DNA from: Nautilus pompilius
Lineage: Eukaryota > Mollusca > Cephalopoda > Nautilida > Nautilidae
Assembly: GCA_018389105.1 (NCBI GenBank)
Contig: JACATO010001049.1
Span: 186,001-250,000, forward strand
DNA length: 64,000 nucleotides
Direction: 5' to 3'
Below the pieces are notes generated by a model. That model was given only the letters and a program-made list of their open reading frames with translations. It did no database searches and was not told where the DNA came from. This document shows, piece after piece, positions 62,023 to 64,000 of the stretch. Both the position numbers and the translations under genes were made by a program. Every line of letters starts with the position of its first letter. Within the stretch, counting starts at the first letter, position 1.

Positions 62023-64000
62023 TAGATCCCATTGTTAAAACATCAAGGTGCAGCAGGTGGGTGAGCGTTATTTTGCTGCAGCACTTCGAGATGACTAACA
62101 CTATTTGCTACGTTAAAGCTCTCCGTTCGGCTTCCAGAAATATACGCAACATTTGTACGAATACGAGACATATTCCTACCCGCACCACTGATGCTTCGTG
62201 CGGCAGACTTGTTCGCATCTTTCGGACATTGTTCCGAAGAAGGAAGAAGTTAATCTTTTTTCACGACCGTCGGAAGAGCACGAGGTTTCAAGATAAACGC
62301 ACCCTTCGCAACATCAGAAAAGCTATCCGAAGGGTACTCTAAAATTTCACAAAAAAATATTGTTATTATGATTAAATATAAAATGTGATTTTAAAACTGT
62401 TTTATATTTGAAGTATCTTCCTGTCACGGAAGAATAAGAACAGCAACAGACCTTTACGTAAGACAGCCAATTGATTGCCGATGTTATATTGGCGTAAATT
62501 TCCATCTTAATCGAATGCGTTATCAGATTGACTCGTATCGATTTATTCAGACTCTTAAAAAAAGAGGCGTTGGTCATTACTGTCTCCTCTGGGAGGATTG
62601 GAAACGAGCGATGTCGCAGATCAATCGAGTTACTGGTTCGCATTGGTATTTGTCAAACACGCTGGCGGCGACGCCTAGCTGCTGTCGTGGCTGAGAATTT
62701 GCAGAATGTTGTGATTTCGAATTTTTTTTTGTTGTTGCAAGAACACTGCTACATAAAAAGTAGAACCAACATCGTCAAGAACCTGGACCGGTTTGTTGAT
62801 GGCTTTCTACTTTGCTACTTAGGTTTGTTTGCACTGGAAAAACATAGAGAGCGTGTGACCAGGATATTGCTCGTCCGCAAATTCAATTTTTATCTGTGCA
62901 TACACGCATCCTTCGCCGAGTTTTGATGGCGTGTTCAAACTTCAAGAGCAACTGGCATAATTATTGCTCTGCACTAAACTCGTTCTTGGAGTTTTACGAG
63001 TGGAGGCGTAACCTCATTACTTGATCGTTAACTTTAATGATTATCAACAGCAAAGATAACAAAAGCAAAAATGATCAGTCTGATCTGCAGAAAATATAAG
63101 CTGGTATAACACGGAATTGGGTCTTTTTATGTGATTCCTTCTTTTCAAATTGGAAAGTGATTTCGTGGTTTAGTAGAGAATTTATTAAAGATTGCAATGC
63201 ATTTAATTTCTATATTATTAATTTTTTTTTCAAAAAAACGCAGAATAATAGCCACAAAACCAGTCCATTTTATTGAAAAGGAGTTTATTTTAAATTACGA
63301 CAGTCGAGTAATTTTTCAGCAGACAAGGGTCGCCTTTATAAACTAATCAACTCAGCAGAGATCTCTCCTAACAATTCACGTGTCCTGTTACGACAACATT
63401 ATGGTTTCCAACCAGCCGGCCATGTGACTTTTCTCAAGTGCGCTCTATTTTTCTCCCATATCCTAAAATGGAAAGAGTTCTAGTAAGGACTTTCCGGCCG
63501 AAGTCAGAAGTGTCGGACCAAACTCATGGCGCAGAACAGGCAGCGCCCACTAGCGGATAAACGCGAAATTACCTCCGTCAAAATGGTTGTCGCCAAAGAA
63601 GAGAGAGAGAGAGAGAGAGAGAGACTAGCGTAATACAAAACAACATACTTTCTGTAACGGCTAAATCTCATACTGTTGGGGGCCAGCTTGTTTTAACAAG
63701 ATATGGAGTGTTCCTATTGTGGACGTTCATAATCTTCTAAACTCAGCAGCCAAACGGAATAACATCGTTTCCTTTGGTAATAAGACAGAAAAGTGTTTGT
63801 CTTATTGTGCCGTCAAGTTTGCTATCGCTTCCCCTCTTTGTGTGTCCCCACCACTGACTTCTTTATTCGTACTGAATTTAGCTTATACTTTTACTTTCTG
63901 CAATAAGCTGTCTGTGGATTAAATAAAGATGGGATCCGGACCTGGATGCGATAATGGCACTGTAATCTACCAACGATGATTCACTGATGTACCTGCGGTC
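62023..64000. other. no recognised gene
   Basis: ORFs at 62061-62342 and 62528-62926 (plus) are Arg-rich or mixed and match no family I know. No CAT N-terminal exon recognised on the minus strand. Confidence 0.5.
63600..63624. repeat. short (GA)n microsatellite
   Basis: About twelve perfect GA units, no CRE unit. Confidence 0.9.

Overview
This window is animal nuclear DNA. It has a protein-coding gene split by kilobase introns with GT/AG splice sites, long non-coding stretches, (GA)n, (TAA)n and (CA)n microsatellites, tRNA-derived SINE-like copies, and decayed Ty3/Gypsy, Tc1/mariner and Polinton/adintovirus-like elements. That combination, with invertebrate-type introns, suggests a lophotrochozoan, most likely a mollusc. 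This placement is an inference; no species-specific gene was recognised.

The only host gene I can support lies on the minus strand. It is a cationic amino acid transporter (SLC7A/CAT family), read from four exons at 53364-53250, 49440-49303, 48023-46769 and 37339-37212. Together they encode about 545 residues, from a middle membrane segment to the stop codon. The donor and acceptor phases agree at all three introns (3809, 1279 and 9429 bp). The N-terminal part (roughly 190 residues in relatives) was not found and is either unrecognised above 53.4 kb or beyond the window.

Layout: 1-7 kb, no recognisable gene. 7.05-10.83 kb, a degraded Ty3/Gypsy retrotransposon (protease-like, RT, RNase H and integrase remnants between similar terminal sequences), split by a (GA)n minisatellite carrying TGACGTCA sites. 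10.8-21.5 kb, intergenic sequence with several SINE-like copies. About 22-30.3 kb, a conspicuously AT-rich island holding a broken endogenous Polinton/adintovirus-type DNA element (PolB, PLA2-like, P-loop ATPase), into which a Tc1 transposon has inserted. 30.3-36.6 kb, intergenic. 36.6-53.4 kb, the transporter gene; its introns hold two more Tc1 relics, three further TGACGTCA minisatellites, trinucleotide arrays and a possible TATA promoter. 53.4-64 kb, intergenic or 5' gene sequence with an in-frame 84-bp tandem repeat and a minus-strand SINE.

The most unusual items are the broken viral island with its nested transposon, and the minisatellite family that places exact CRE palindromes (16 copies of TGACGTCA) in four separate places, three of them inside the transporter gene.
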